A DNA stretch of 64,000 nucleotides from Lachnospiraceae bacterium (GCA_910575555.1 CAJTFX010000005.1:62001-126000); one strand, 5' to 3'; shown: positions 43,083-51,793, counted from the stretch's first letter. Notes: generated from the letters alone by a model not told the origin. Program-made: numbers and translations.

Positions 43083-43946
43083 ATGAGAATTATATTTTTT
43101 TTGTTCCTGGAGGTTTTTTGCTATATCCTGTGGCAAAAATGGGAACTGACCAAGTTTGGAATAACAGAATACAGGATATTCTCTTCCAAGATCAAAAAAC
43201 GGGCCTGCGCAGCGGTGATTTCAGATCTCCATGGATTTTCTTATGGAAAAGAAAACTGTAAATTATTAGAAAAAATAAAAAAAATAAATCCAGATATAAT
43301 TTTAATTCCGGGGGACATGCTGGTATCAAAATACAGCAATACTTATGAAACAGCCTTAAAGACACTGCAGGAGCTGGTAAAGATAGCCCCGGTCTACTAC
43401 AGTTACGGAAATCATGAAAGCAGGCTGAATGCTCCGGAGAGAATCAATTATCCGCTGTTTCTGGAATATCTTTCCGGGGTAAAGGAAGCAGGCGTTACAG
43501 TGATGCAGACAGAGAGCAGGGAAATTTCCTTTGGGGAAAACCAGGTGCAGCTTTCAGCCCTGGAGCTGGAGCTTGATTATTACGAAAAGGGCAGGGCCGT
43601 TCCTCTGGAGCCGGACTACTTAAAAGAACACCTTCCTCCTCAGAAGGAAGAAATGTTCCAGATTCTTCTTGCCCATAATCCGGCTTATGCCCGGGAATAT
43701 ATCCGTTGGGGAGCAGATGTCACTTTTTGCGGCCATAATCATGGAGGGCTGATTCGGATTCCGGGAATTGGCAGCGTGATATCCCCGCAGTTTACCTGGT
43801 TTCCCAAATATGATGCAGGCGATTTTGAACAGGACAAAAAGCATGTGATTGTCAGCCGGGGAATGGGAACCCATACGTTTCATATTCGGATTTTTAACAG
43901 AGCTGAGCTTTTGGCAGTGACATTTTTGCCGGAACATAAGGAATAA
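43083..43946 (+). CDS. Metallophosphoesterase, YkuE/YaeI type
   Basis: 287 aa with one N-terminal hydrophobic segment (MRIIFFLFLEVFCYILW), so membrane-associated. The calcineurin-like metal ligands are in SDLHG (about 46), GDML (about 79), YGNHES (about 108) and CGHNHGGLIRIPG (about 218). Related proteins act on UDP-2,3-diacylglucosamine or unknown membrane phosphoesters; in a Gram-positive the substrate is unclear. Starts at ATG 43083 after AAAGG. Confidence 0.88.
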   Translation: MRIIFFLFLEVFCYILWQKWELTKFGITEYRIFSSKIKKRACAAVISDLHGFSYGKENCKLLEKIKKINPDIILIPGDMLVSKYSNTYETALKTLQELVKIAPVYYSYGNHESRLNAPERINYPLFLEYLSGVKEAGVTVMQTESREISFGENQVQLSALELELDYYEKGRAVPLEPDYLKEHLPPQKEEMFQILLAHNPAYAREYIRWGADVTFCGHNHGGLIRIPGIGSVISPQFTWFPKYDAGDFEQDKKHVIVSRGMGTHTFHIRIFNRAELLAVTFLPEHKE

Positions 43947-43971
43947 ATGTATTATGCTGACAAAAAATCCC

Positions 43972-44000
43972 TTGAAAAAAACAGTGGATACAGGTAGAAT
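43972..44000 (+). promoter_or_regulatory. scpAB promoter
   Basis: TTGAAA (43972-43977), 17-nt spacer, TAGAAT (43995-44000), about 98 nt before scpA. Confidence 0.6.
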
Positions 44001-44098
44001 AAGTAACAGTGCTGTTTGAACGGCCGTCAGCCTGTTCATGGAGTTTGGCCGCAGAGAAGATCGGGGCATAAGTGCTGTTTGTCAGGAGGAAAAGATTT

Positions 44099-44860
44099 AT
44101 GGATTTAACTGTGAAGCTGCAGGTTTTTGAGGGGCCGTTGGATTTGCTTCTACATTTGCTGGAAAAGAATAAAGTGAATATTTATGATATTCCCATTGTG
44201 GAAATAACCAGCCAGTATATGGACTATATCAATGAAATGCAGCGGCAGGATTTGAATGTGGTCAGTGAATTTCTGGTGATGGCGGCTACCCTTCTCGATA
44301 TTAAATCCAGAATGCTGCTTCCAAAAGAAGAGACAGAGCAGGAAGAGGAAGATCCAAGGGCGGAACTGGTGCAGAAATTACTGGAATATAAGATGTACAA
44401 GTGCATGTCTTATGAGCTGAAGGACAGGCAGGTGGATGCGGAGAAAGTCCTCTTTAAAATGCCGACCATACCGGAGGAAGTCAGAAAATACGAAGAACCG
44501 GTGGATTTACAGGAATTAATGTCAGATGTGACGCTGAAAAAGCTCAATGCAATTTTCCGCTCTATTATGAGAAAACAGGAGGACAAAATAGACCCCATTC
44601 GTTCCAGGTTCGGCAAAATTGAAAAAGAAGAAGTGTCTTTGGAGGAACGGATGTCATATCTGGAAGAATATGCGTTAAACCACAGACAGTTCAGTTTTCG
44701 GGGGCTGTTGGAAGCCCAGAGCAGTAAAATGGAAGTGATTGTGACGTTTTTGTCGGTTCTGGAATTGATGAAAACGGGAAAGATACATATTTTGCAGGAG
44801 CATATTTTTGATGATATTATTATTTATTCCAACAGGGAAAACAGCCAGGTGCCGGCATAA
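44099..44860 (+). CDS. scpA: Segregation and condensation protein A
   Basis: Kleisin subunit that bridges the SMC ATPase heads for chromosome segregation. 253 aa. The N-terminal family segment VFEGPLDLLLHLLEKNKVNI is followed by a helical middle and a winged C-terminal domain containing FLSVLELMKTGKI. ATG 44099 follows CAGGAGGAAAAG. scpB follows 9 nt after its stop. Confidence 0.95.
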   Translation: MDLTVKLQVFEGPLDLLLHLLEKNKVNIYDIPIVEITSQYMDYINEMQRQDLNVVSEFLVMAATLLDIKSRMLLPKEETEQEEEDPRAELVQKLLEYKMYKCMSYELKDRQVDAEKVLFKMPTIPEEVRKYEEPVDLQELMSDVTLKKLNAIFRSIMRKQEDKIDPIRSRFGKIEKEEVSLEERMSYLEEYALNHRQFSFRGLLEAQSSKMEVIVTFLSVLELMKTGKIHILQEHIFDDIIIYSNRENSQVPA

Positions 44861-44869
44861 GGAGTTAAT

Positions 44870-45439
44870 ATGAGCAAGGAAAAATGTGAGGCGATCATTG
44901 AAGGCATTTTGTTTGCCATGGGAGAGTCTGTGGAGATTTCAAGGCTGGCAGAAGTTTTGGAAATCAGCCAGGAAGAAGTTTTGGACATGATACAGAACAT
45001 GAGAGAGCGGTATCAGTCAGAGAACCGGGGAATCGAAATTATAGAAATTGAACATGCGGTTCAGATGTGCACCAAGAAAGAAATGTATGAATATCTGATC
45101 CGGATCGCAAAGCAGCCCAGGCGCCATGTGCTGACAGACGTGCTTTTGGAGACATTGTCCATTATTGCCTATAAACAGCCCATCACCAGGCTGGAAGTGG
45201 AGAAAATCAGAGGCGTAAGCTGCGCCCATGCCATCAACAAACTGGTGGAATACAACCTGGTATGCGAACTGGGGAGACTGGATGCCCCGGGAAGGCCGCT
45301 GCTGTTTGGAACCACCGAAGATTTTTTAAGAAGCTTCGGCGTTCAGTCCATCGAAGAACTTCCCGTACTGAATCAGGATCAACTGGAAGAATTCAAACAG
45401 CAGGCAGAAGAAGAAATGCACCTGAAACTGGATATTTGA
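44870..45439 (+). CDS. scpB: Segregation and condensation protein B
   Basis: Partner of ScpA in the SMC complex, built of two winged-helix domains. 189 aa. Typical segments: IIEGILFAMGESVEISRLAE at the start, LLETLSIIAYKQPITRLEVE and the second winged helix GRPLLFGTTEDFLRSFG. Starts at ATG 44870 after AAGGAG. A tandem-repeat array begins 4 bp after its stop codon. Confidence 0.95.
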   Translation: MSKEKCEAIIEGILFAMGESVEISRLAEVLEISQEEVLDMIQNMRERYQSENRGIEIIEIEHAVQMCTKKEMYEYLIRIAKQPRRHVLTDVLLETLSIIAYKQPITRLEVEKIRGVSCAHAINKLVEYNLVCELGRLDAPGRPLLFGTTEDFLRSFGVQSIEELPVLNQDQLEEFKQQAEEEMHLKLDI

Positions 45440-45442
45440 TCC

Positions 45443-45760
45443 TTACCATGAGGAGGGACCCAACACAAAATCAAAGAGTAGCCAAAAAGCAGAAAGTTGG
45501 GAGGAGTCCTGATGGTTACCATGAGAAAAGACCAAATACCCCCAAAGAACATCCCAAAAGCAGAAAGTTGGGAGGAGTCCTGATGGTTACCATGAGAAAA
45601 GACCAAATACCCCCAAAGAACATCCCAAAAGCAGAAAGTTGGGAGGAGTCCTGATTCTTACCATGAGGAGGGACCCAACACAAAATCAAAGAGCGCCCAA
45701 AAAGCGAAAAGTTGGGAGGAGTCCTGATGGTTACCATGAGAAAAGACCAAATACCCCCTA
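45443..45760. repeat. Tandem-repeat array of 71-73 bp units
   Basis: Four full units and a partial: 45443-45515 (73 bp, type A), 45516-45586 (71, type B), 45587-45657 (71, B), 45658-45730 (73, A) and 45731-45760 (start of B). All begin TTACCATGAG and share AAAGTTGGGAGGAGTCCTGA near the end. Types A and B differ in the first half (GGAGGGACCCAACACAAAAT against AAAAGACCAAATACCCCC). Open frames run through it on both strands but are low-complexity consequences of the repeats. No function is recognised. Confidence 0.92.
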
Positions 45761-45770
45761 AACAAACACA

Positions 45771-45814
45771 ACTAACCAACCAGGAACCCGCAGACAGGTT
45801 CCTGGTTGGTTAGT
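45771..45814. terminator. Strong hairpin after the repeat array
   Basis: A perfect 18-bp stem (45771-45788 with 45797-45814, arm ACTAACCAACCAGGAACC) with an 8-nt loop. No T-run follows on the + strand. It lies between convergent scpB and the LUD gene, so termination is the likely role. Confidence 0.7.
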
Positions 45815-45818
45815 TGCT

Positions 45819-45897
45819 GTTACCCCAACGCTTAAATACCCCAGCATCTTACCTGCCCAAACATTCATCTGCCTCGATATTTAACCGCCGAAGTTAT
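45819..45897. repeat. 79-bp palindromic element, second copy with degraded left arm
   Basis: Same length and layout as the element at 37569-37647: a left arm (45819-45840, several mismatches), a 35-bp centre at 45841-45875 that clearly matches that of the first copy (shared ACATTCATCT/ACCTTCATCT and CATCTTACCTGCCC/TATCTTACTTGTCC), and a right arm (45876-45897) with GATATTTAACCGCCG. AATAAAA follows it, as in the other copy. Confidence 0.85.
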
Positions 45898-45935
45898 AAT
45901 AAAAGAAATTTTTTAAAATAATTCACATAATGCCT

Positions 45936-46574
45936 TTAATAACCAAGAGCTTCCCCGATTAAAATAACCTTAATCCGCTTTGCAGGCGCGCTTCTTCTGG
46001 TGATGACCGTATGGGAGCAAATGCAGTCCGGGCTTAAGCAGTCGGAGCATAATCCGGTGGCTGCGCAGGGTGTGCTCCGGTTCAGACGGTTGGCATTCAG
46101 CGGAGAAGCAACATTTTTTACACGGGAAACGGCTTCTTCCAGTGTGGGACATACTTTGTTCATTCCGGCCAGGATGATCACATGCTCCGGCCCGTAAATC
46201 AAAGCTGCCAGACGGTTTCCGGTGCCGTCAATGTTCACCAGTTCGCCGTCCGCAGTGATGGCATTGCTGCTCATAAAGTAGTAGTCCGCATTCAGGGATT
46301 TGTGGTAGATTTCTTTTATTTCCTCCGGGGAGCCTGCTTTGCTGCGGTCTAACAGTGTGATGTCGCTGCGTTGATTTAGAGTATCAGCCATGCCGGATTC
46401 CGAAAATGTCATGGAACCGCCGAAGGATACGGTGCTGCCGGCAGGCACCAGTTGGGAGGCAAGGGTTACGGCGTCCTGGGCAGTTTTGCAGTAGTGGCAT
46501 TCAAACTGCCGCCGTTCCAGGCTTTTCATGGTAACTTTTGCAAGGTTTTCGTAATAGGTTTCTGTTGGGGTCAT
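45936..46574 (-). CDS. LUD domain protein (lactate utilisation/LutC-like)
   Basis: 212 aa. The LUD (DUF162) fold is shown by VPAGSTVSFGGSMTFSESG, DYYFMSSNAITADGELVNID and the helical end with HVIILAGMNKVCPTLEEA. The C-terminal part has a cysteine cluster (PCAATGLCSDCLSPDCIC) that may bind a metal or Fe-S centre. Proteins of this single-domain type are common in Clostridia and are not tied to a known lutAB operon here. ATG 46574 follows AAAGGAG; the longer frame has no ribosome site. It has its own promoter. Confidence 0.85.
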   Translation of the reverse strand: MTPTETYYENLAKVTMKSLERRQFECHYCKTAQDAVTLASQLVPAGSTVSFGGSMTFSESGMADTLNQRSDITLLDRSKAGSPEEIKEIYHKSLNADYYFMSSNAITADGELVNIDGTGNRLAALIYGPEHVIILAGMNKVCPTLEEAVSRVKNVASPLNANRLNRSTPCAATGLCSDCLSPDCICSHTVITRRSAPAKRIKVILIGEALGY

Positions 46575-46670
46575 AGAATTACTCCTTTCTTTCAAAGCTT
46601 CTGCAATTACAATTCTGGTATGTAAAAGGAAACGGTGTTTTGCGTAACAAGTGCTGCGCGTGTTTTTTCC

Positions 46671-46699
46671 ATTATAAGTGATTAAGGTTTGCGCGTCAA
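46671..46699 (-). promoter_or_regulatory. Promoter of the LUD gene
   Basis: Minus strand: TTGACG (46699-46694), 17-nt spacer, TATAAT (46676-46671), about 97 nt before the start codon. Confidence 0.75.
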
Positions 46700-46801
46700 T
46701 TTTATTTATGGAAATTATATTGAGATTATGATTGTAAAAGCATATAATAAGAAAAATCAGCGCGGCAATTGGTGAAAGGAAGAAAGACTTTTCCAAAAGA
46801 T

Positions 46802-46829
46802 TTGAAAAAAATGGTATTTGTGCTATAAT
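46802..46829 (+). promoter_or_regulatory. Promoter of the ABC transporter gene
   Basis: TTGAAA (46802-46807), 16-nt spacer, TATAAT (46824-46829). The 357-bp gap between the LUD and ABC genes contains this and the divergent LUD promoter. A weak similarity to a palindromic-element arm lies at 46880-46901. Confidence 0.7.
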
Positions 46830-46931
46830 ATGCCCTGTGGATGAAAATATGAAATAGCCATCCATACAGATTTTGCTGCGGTATTTAACTGTCGAAGCTA
46901 CAAGACAAAATTTTCAGGAAAGGGGATTTTA

Positions 46932-48668
46932 ATGGAACAAAAATTAAAAAAGCTGGCCTCTTATTACAAGCCCTACCTGCCGTTATTTCTTGCAGACATG
47001 TTTTTTGCAATTCTGGGCGCAGGGGTGACATTAGTAATTCCTTTGATTGTGCGTTATATTACGAATCATGTAATTACAATGGAAGCAGGCGCGGCGCTCC
47101 ATAAGATTACAGGCCTGGCGGTTCTGATGCTGGCGCTGGTGGCAGTGGAGTGTTTCTGCAATTATTTTATTTCCAATTACGGCCATGTGATGGGGGCGAA
47201 GATTGAGTATGACATGCGGGCAGAGATTTTCGGCCATTACCAAAAGCTGTCATTTTCTTTTTTTAATAACCAGAAGGTGGGGCAGCTGATGTCCAGAATT
47301 ACCAGTGATTTGTTTGACATCAGCGAGCTTCTGCACCATGGGCCGGAGGATCTGGTGATTTCTGTCATTAAGATTTTAGGCTCTTTTGTGATTTTGCTGG
47401 GGATTGATGTGAAGCTGACCATGATTGCTTTTGCCTTTGTGCCGGTGATGCTTTTGTATGCCATGTATTTTAATACCAGGATGAAACGGGCCTTTAAGCG
47501 CAACCGGGTGAAAATTGCAGAAATCAACAGTCAGATTGAGGACAACCTTTCCGGTATCCGGGTGGTGAAATCCTTTGCCAACGAAGAGGTGGAGCTGGAC
47601 AAGTTTGAGGAGGGCAACCAGGGATTTCTGGCGGCCAAAAAGAACAGCTACCGGTATATGGCGGGCTATCATTCGGGCCTGGGCGCGCTGACAACACTGA
47701 TTACCATTGTGGTACTGGTGGCAGGCGCAGTTCTGATTACCAACGGACAGGTGGATGTGACGGATTTAATCACGTTTCTTCTTTATATCAATACCTTTAC
47801 CGAACCGGTGAAAAAACTGATTAACTTTACGGAACAGTTTCAGAACGGCTACACCGGGTATGAGCGTTTTATGGAAATGATGGCCATCAATCCTGACATT
47901 GCCGACAAACCGGGAGCGGCGGAGCTGAAAAATGTCAAAGGAGATATTTCTTTTGACAATGTATCATTCCATTATGAAGAAAATACAGAAACGGTGCTGA
48001 ACCACATCAATCTGGAAGTGGAAGCAGGCTCCTATATGGCCCTGGTAGGTTCCTCCGGCGCCGGAAAAAGTACCTTGTGCAGCCTGATTCCCAGGTTTTA
48101 TGACGTGACGGGCGGCACGGTGAAAATTGACGGGCAGGATATCCGGGAGGTGACCTTAAAAAGCCTGCGCAGCCAGATTGGCATTGTGCAGCAGGATGTG
48201 TATTTATTTGTGGGAACGGTCATGGACAATATCCGTTACGGCAGGCCGGACGCCACCCCAGAGGAAGTGGTGCAGGCTGCCAAAAACGCCAATGCCCATG
48301 AATTTATAATGGCGCTGCCGGACGGGTATGATACGGATATCGGACAGCGGGGCGTGAAGCTTTCCGGCGGACAGAAGCAAAGATTGTCCATTGCGCGGGT
48401 ATTTTTGAAAAATCCGCCCATACTGATCTTTGACGAGGCCACTTCGGCTTTAGATAATGAAAGTGAAAAAGTGGTGCAGGAATCTCTGGAAAAACTGGCG
48501 AAAAACCGTACCACATTTGTGATTGCCCACCGGCTGTCTACCATACGCAATGCCCAGAAAATCCTGGTGCTGACAGACAGTGGCATTGAAGAAGAGGGAA
48601 CACACAAAGAACTGTTAGAAAAAGAAGGCATTTATGCAAGGCTCTACAGCATGCAGTTTGCCGGATAG
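46932..48668 (+). CDS. ABC transporter, fused permease/ATPase
   Basis: Half-transporter of 578 aa in the exporter (lipid/drug) class. Six membrane helices span about 15-310. The nucleotide-binding domain (about 340-575) has Walker A GSSGAGKST (about 373), the signature LSGGQKQR (about 476), Walker B ILIFDEATSALD (about 497) and the H-loop VIAHRLST. It probably works as a homodimer, since no partner half-transporter is adjacent. ATG 46932 follows AAAGGGG. The DUF2156 gene follows 7 nt later. Confidence 0.92.
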   Translation: MEQKLKKLASYYKPYLPLFLADMFFAILGAGVTLVIPLIVRYITNHVITMEAGAALHKITGLAVLMLALVAVECFCNYFISNYGHVMGAKIEYDMRAEIFGHYQKLSFSFFNNQKVGQLMSRITSDLFDISELLHHGPEDLVISVIKILGSFVILLGIDVKLTMIAFAFVPVMLLYAMYFNTRMKRAFKRNRVKIAEINSQIEDNLSGIRVVKSFANEEVELDKFEEGNQGFLAAKKNSYRYMAGYHSGLGALTTLITIVVLVAGAVLITNGQVDVTDLITFLLYINTFTEPVKKLINFTEQFQNGYTGYERFMEMMAINPDIADKPGAAELKNVKGDISFDNVSFHYEENTETVLNHINLEVEAGSYMALVGSSGAGKSTLCSLIPRFYDVTGGTVKIDGQDIREVTLKSLRSQIGIVQQDVYLFVGTVMDNIRYGRPDATPEEVVQAAKNANAHEFIMALPDGYDTDIGQRGVKLSGGQKQRLSIARVFLKNPPILIFDEATSALDNESEKVVQESLEKLAKNRTTFVIAHRLSTIRNAQKILVLTDSGIEEEGTHKELLEKEGIYARLYSMQFAG

Positions 48669-48675
48669 GAGATTT

Positions 48676-49593
48676 ATGGAAATCGAATTTAAGAAAATCG
48701 GACTGGAAGACCGGGAACTCATTGACAGGTATCTGAATCAGAAAACATACCGAAGCTGTGAACTGATTTTTCCGAATATTTATCTGTGGAGCCGGAAATA
48801 TCCTACGGATTATGCCATTGTGGAGGATACACTGGTGTTTCGGGGAACCCTGGAGAACGGGGAGCCAAGCATTACATTTCCGGCAGGGGAACAGGAGCAG
48901 ATTCGCAAAGCGGTGGATGTGATGATGGAGTGGTTTCACAGGGAACAGAAAGAATTTCACATGCATCTGGTGCAGGAGCCGGAATTTGAATTGCTGGAAT
49001 TATGGTATCCGGGGAAATTCCAGGTAGCATATGACAGGGATTTTGCCGATTACGTCTATGAGACGGAAAAGCTCACAACGCTGGCCGGCAAAAAACTTCA
49101 CGGAAAGCGGAACCATATCAATAAATTCAAAGAAAATTACCCGGAATGGGTTTATGAGCCGGTGACAGGTGAAAATGTGGAGGAATGCTTTCAGATGGCT
49201 TTAAAATGGCGGACGGAGGCAGAATGTGAGCAGGACGAGGAAAAACGGGCGGAAATGTGCGTTACGCTGAATGCGCTGCGCCTGTTTGAAGAACTGAAGC
49301 TGAAGGGCGGACTTCTTCGGACCGAAAAGAATGGGGAAGTTGTGGCGTTTACCCTGGGAGAGCCTTTGAATGCTGATACGTTTGTGGTGCATATTGAAAA
49401 AGCATTTGCAGAAATTCAGGGGGCTTATCCTATGATAAATCAGCAGTTTGTATCCAATGAAGCCCAGGATTACCAGTATGTGAACCGGGAAGAGGATACC
49501 GGTGCAGAAGGGCTTCGGAAGGCGAAATTGTCCTACCGTCCGGTATTTCTGGTGGAAAAAGGCATGGTAAGCTATGCAGATTCACCGGCCTGA
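48676..49593 (+). CDS. DUF2156 protein, LPG-synthase C-terminal-like
   Basis: 305 aa of the DUF2156 family, related to the catalytic domain of phosphatidylglycerol lysyltransferase and built from GNAT-like folds. Family features include CELIFPNIYLWSRKYPTDYA, GKKLHGKRNHINKFKENYP and AFTLGEPLNADTFVVHIEKA near the end. No membrane domain, so a soluble transferase or acyltransferase of unknown acceptor. ATG 48676 follows TAGGAG; it lies just after the ABC gene and is likely co-transcribed. Its end overlaps a possible upstream start of the next gene. Confidence 0.85.
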   Translation: MEIEFKKIGLEDRELIDRYLNQKTYRSCELIFPNIYLWSRKYPTDYAIVEDTLVFRGTLENGEPSITFPAGEQEQIRKAVDVMMEWFHREQKEFHMHLVQEPEFELLELWYPGKFQVAYDRDFADYVYETEKLTTLAGKKLHGKRNHINKFKENYPEWVYEPVTGENVEECFQMALKWRTEAECEQDEEKRAEMCVTLNALRLFEELKLKGGLLRTEKNGEVVAFTLGEPLNADTFVVHIEKAFAEIQGAYPMINQQFVSNEAQDYQYVNREEDTGAEGLRKAKLSYRPVFLVEKGMVSYADSPA

Positions 49594-49684
49594 ATGCCGT
49601 TTGGCTGAAGCGAAAACTGACAGGAATAAGAAAGTGCAGCCTGCAGAGGACGAATGTTCTGCGGGAGAAACGGAGGGAAAATCA

Positions 49685-50836
49685 GTGACAAAGATTGACA
49701 TTATATCAGGATTTTTAGGCGCAGGAAAAACAACTTTTATCAAAAAAATGCTGGAGGATGTATTTCAGGGTGAAAAAATCGTTCTGATTGAAAATGAATT
49801 TGGGGAAATCGGCATTGACGGCGGATTTTTGAAGGATTCCGGCATTGAAATCAGCGAATTAAATTCCGGCTGCATCTGCTGTTCCCTGGTGGGGGATTTT
49901 GGAAAAAATCTGCGGGAAGTCATGGAGCGGTTTCATCCGGAACGGATACTTATTGAGCCTTCCGGCGTGGGAAAACTTTCGGATGTTATGAAATCCGTGC
50001 AGGAAGTGGAGCAGGAAAATGAAGTAAAATTAAACGGGAGGATTACGGTGGTAAATACTGCCAAGGCCACCAAGCAGATGAAAGCCTTCGGTGAATTTTT
50101 CAATAACCAGATTGAATATGCCACTGTAGTTGTGCTGAGCCGTACCCAGAATGTGAAACCGGAGCAGACAGAGCTTGTGGTAAAAGCCATCCGGGAGAAA
50201 AATCCGGATGCCGCTGTGATTACCACGCCCTGGGATGAGATTGACGGAATGCAGATTTATAAGGTGATAGAGCAGCAGAAATCACTGGAAGAAGAGCTGT
50301 TGGAAGAACAGAAGAATCGCCGGGAAGCCCATGACCACAGTCATTGCCATGATCATAGCCACGACCATGGCCACGGAGAGCATGACCATAGCCACTGCCA
50401 TAGCCACGACCATGACCACGGAGAGCATGACCATAACGATCATGACCATAGCCATGACCATGGAGACCATAGCCATAGCCACGGAGAGCACGAGCACTGC
50501 CATCATCATGGCCCCGACTGCACCTGCGGCTGTCACGATCATGATCATCACCACCATGCCGATGAAATATTTACAAGTTGGGGAAGGGAAACTCCTCATG
50601 TGTTCACCAGAGAAGTAATTGAACATGCCATGAAGGCCTTCTGCGATACAGAGGATTACGGTGTAATTCTGCGGGCAAAGGGCATGGTTCCGGCAGAGGA
50701 CGGCACATGGATTTATTTTGACATGGTGGACGGGGAGTATGAACTGCGTACCGGAGAGGCGGATTACACCGGAAGGCTCTGTGTGATTGGAACTGATATT
50801 CAGGAGGAAAAACTGGCGGAGCTGTTTGGAATATAG
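49685..50836 (+). CDS. CobW/COG0523 GTPase with a histidine-rich metal-binding region
   Basis: 383 aa from GTG 49685, preceded by CGGAGGG; a longer frame to ATG 49574 overlaps the previous gene. P-loop GFLGAGKTTF at residues 9-18, the family CxCC motif in NSGCICCSL (about 62) and IEPSGVGK (about 90). The usual NKxD guanine motif reads SRTQ. Residues about 215-300 are almost entirely His/Asp/Glu/Ser, with dozens of histidines and several cysteines (CHHHGPDCTCGCHDHDHHHH). A CobW C-terminal domain follows. COG0523 proteins are metal chaperones or metalloenzyme helpers; zinc, cobalt or nickel are possible. A DUF1980-like GTPase gene follows 16 nt later. Confidence 0.9.
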   Translation: MTKIDIISGFLGAGKTTFIKKMLEDVFQGEKIVLIENEFGEIGIDGGFLKDSGIEISELNSGCICCSLVGDFGKNLREVMERFHPERILIEPSGVGKLSDVMKSVQEVEQENEVKLNGRITVVNTAKATKQMKAFGEFFNNQIEYATVVVLSRTQNVKPEQTELVVKAIREKNPDAAVITTPWDEIDGMQIYKVIEQQKSLEEELLEEQKNRREAHDHSHCHDHSHDHGHGEHDHSHCHSHDHDHGEHDHNDHDHSHDHGDHSHSHGEHEHCHHHGPDCTCGCHDHDHHHHADEIFTSWGRETPHVFTREVIEHAMKAFCDTEDYGVILRAKGMVPAEDGTWIYFDMVDGEYELRTGEADYTGRLCVIGTDIQEEKLAELFGI

Positions 50837-50851
50837 AAAGGTCGTGAAAAA

Positions 50852-51793
50852 ATGGAGATACCGGTATATTTATTTTCCGGCTTTATGGACAGCGGAAAAA
50901 GCTCCCTGATACGGGAAACGCTGGTGGAAGGGGATTTCAGTGAAAACGGTAGGACGCTTTTGATTCTCTGTGAGGACGGGGAAGTGGAATTCGAAGAGGA
51001 AGAGCTGCTGAAAGTAAATACAAAGCTTGCAATGATAGAAGAAGAGGAAGGGTTTACCAGTGAAAAACTGCAGGAACTGGACAAAACCTACCGTCCGGAC
51101 CAGGTGTTTATAGAATACAACGGAACCTGGCAGATGGCTTCGTTTCTGGAGACGGAGCTTCCGAAAAACTGGGTGTTGGTGCAGTCTCTTGCAACCGTGG
51201 ACGCCACCACCTTTGAAATGTATCTGGCCAATATGCGGGCCATGATTATGGAGCAGTTATTTGCAGCAGACGTGGTGATTATCAATCGCTGCACCGATGA
51301 TACTCCTAAGGGTAAATTCCGCCGGGCCATTAAGGCTTTGAACCGGAAAGCCCAGATTGCCTATGAACGGGAGGACGGCACCATAGATGAAAATGATATG
51401 GAAGCTCTGCCCTATGATTTGAATCAGGAGGTGATTGAGATCACCGACATGGATTACGGCATCTGGTATATGGACGCTCTGGACGACCCGAAAAAATATG
51501 AAGGGAAAAAGGTGCGTTTTCTGGCATTGGTATACCGTCCGGAAAAAATGAAAAAGGGAGTGTTTATTCCGGGACGTTTTGCCATGACCTGCTGCGCCGA
51601 CGACATTACTTTCATAGGATTTAAATGTAAATTTAACAAAGCCTCAGACATACCGCATAAATCATGGATTACTATTACAGCGGAGATGAAAAATGAATTT
51701 GCCATGGAGTACAGGGGAAAGGGCCCGGTGCTGTATGCCCTGGAGGTAGAGCCGGCAAAACAGCCGGAGGATGATCTGATTTATTTCAGTTAG
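50852..51793 (+). CDS. GTPase-like protein fused to a DUF1980/TIGR03943-like domain
   Basis: 313 aa. The N-terminal third resembles a COG0523 GTPase: P-loop-like FSGFMDSGKSSLIRETL at residues 8-24, and VIINRCTDDTPKGKFRRA in place of NKxD, but no CxCC motif. The C-terminal part (about 205-313) has FLALVYRPEKMKKGVFIPGR, AMTCCADDITFIGFKC and SWITITAEM, a pattern I recognise from the C-terminal domain of the DUF1980 (YcgQ) family that partners DUF318 permeases. The fusion itself is the notable point. Starts at ATG 50852 after AAAGG. It is co-oriented with the His-rich GTPase, so a shared metal-handling role is inferred. Domain naming should be checked. Confidence 0.75.
   Translation: MEIPVYLFSGFMDSGKSSLIRETLVEGDFSENGRTLLILCEDGEVEFEEEELLKVNTKLAMIEEEEGFTSEKLQELDKTYRPDQVFIEYNGTWQMASFLETELPKNWVLVQSLATVDATTFEMYLANMRAMIMEQLFAADVVIINRCTDDTPKGKFRRAIKALNRKAQIAYEREDGTIDENDMEALPYDLNQEVIEITDMDYGIWYMDALDDPKKYEGKKVRFLALVYRPEKMKKGVFIPGRFAMTCCADDITFIGFKCKFNKASDIPHKSWITITAEMKNEFAMEYRGKGPVLYALEVEPAKQPEDDLIYFS

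Noticed and set aside
45443-45760. CRISPR array
   Set aside because: The units are adjacent 71-73 bp repeats with no unique spacers, and no cas gene is in the window.
45379-45779. Minus-strand open frames in the repeat array
   Set aside because: They repeat MVTIRTPPNF-like segments only because the DNA repeats; no ribosome site and no homologous family recognised.
46880-46901. Fifth copy of the palindromic-element arm
   Set aside because: Only about 15 of 22 positions match, no partner arm is present, and it could be chance.
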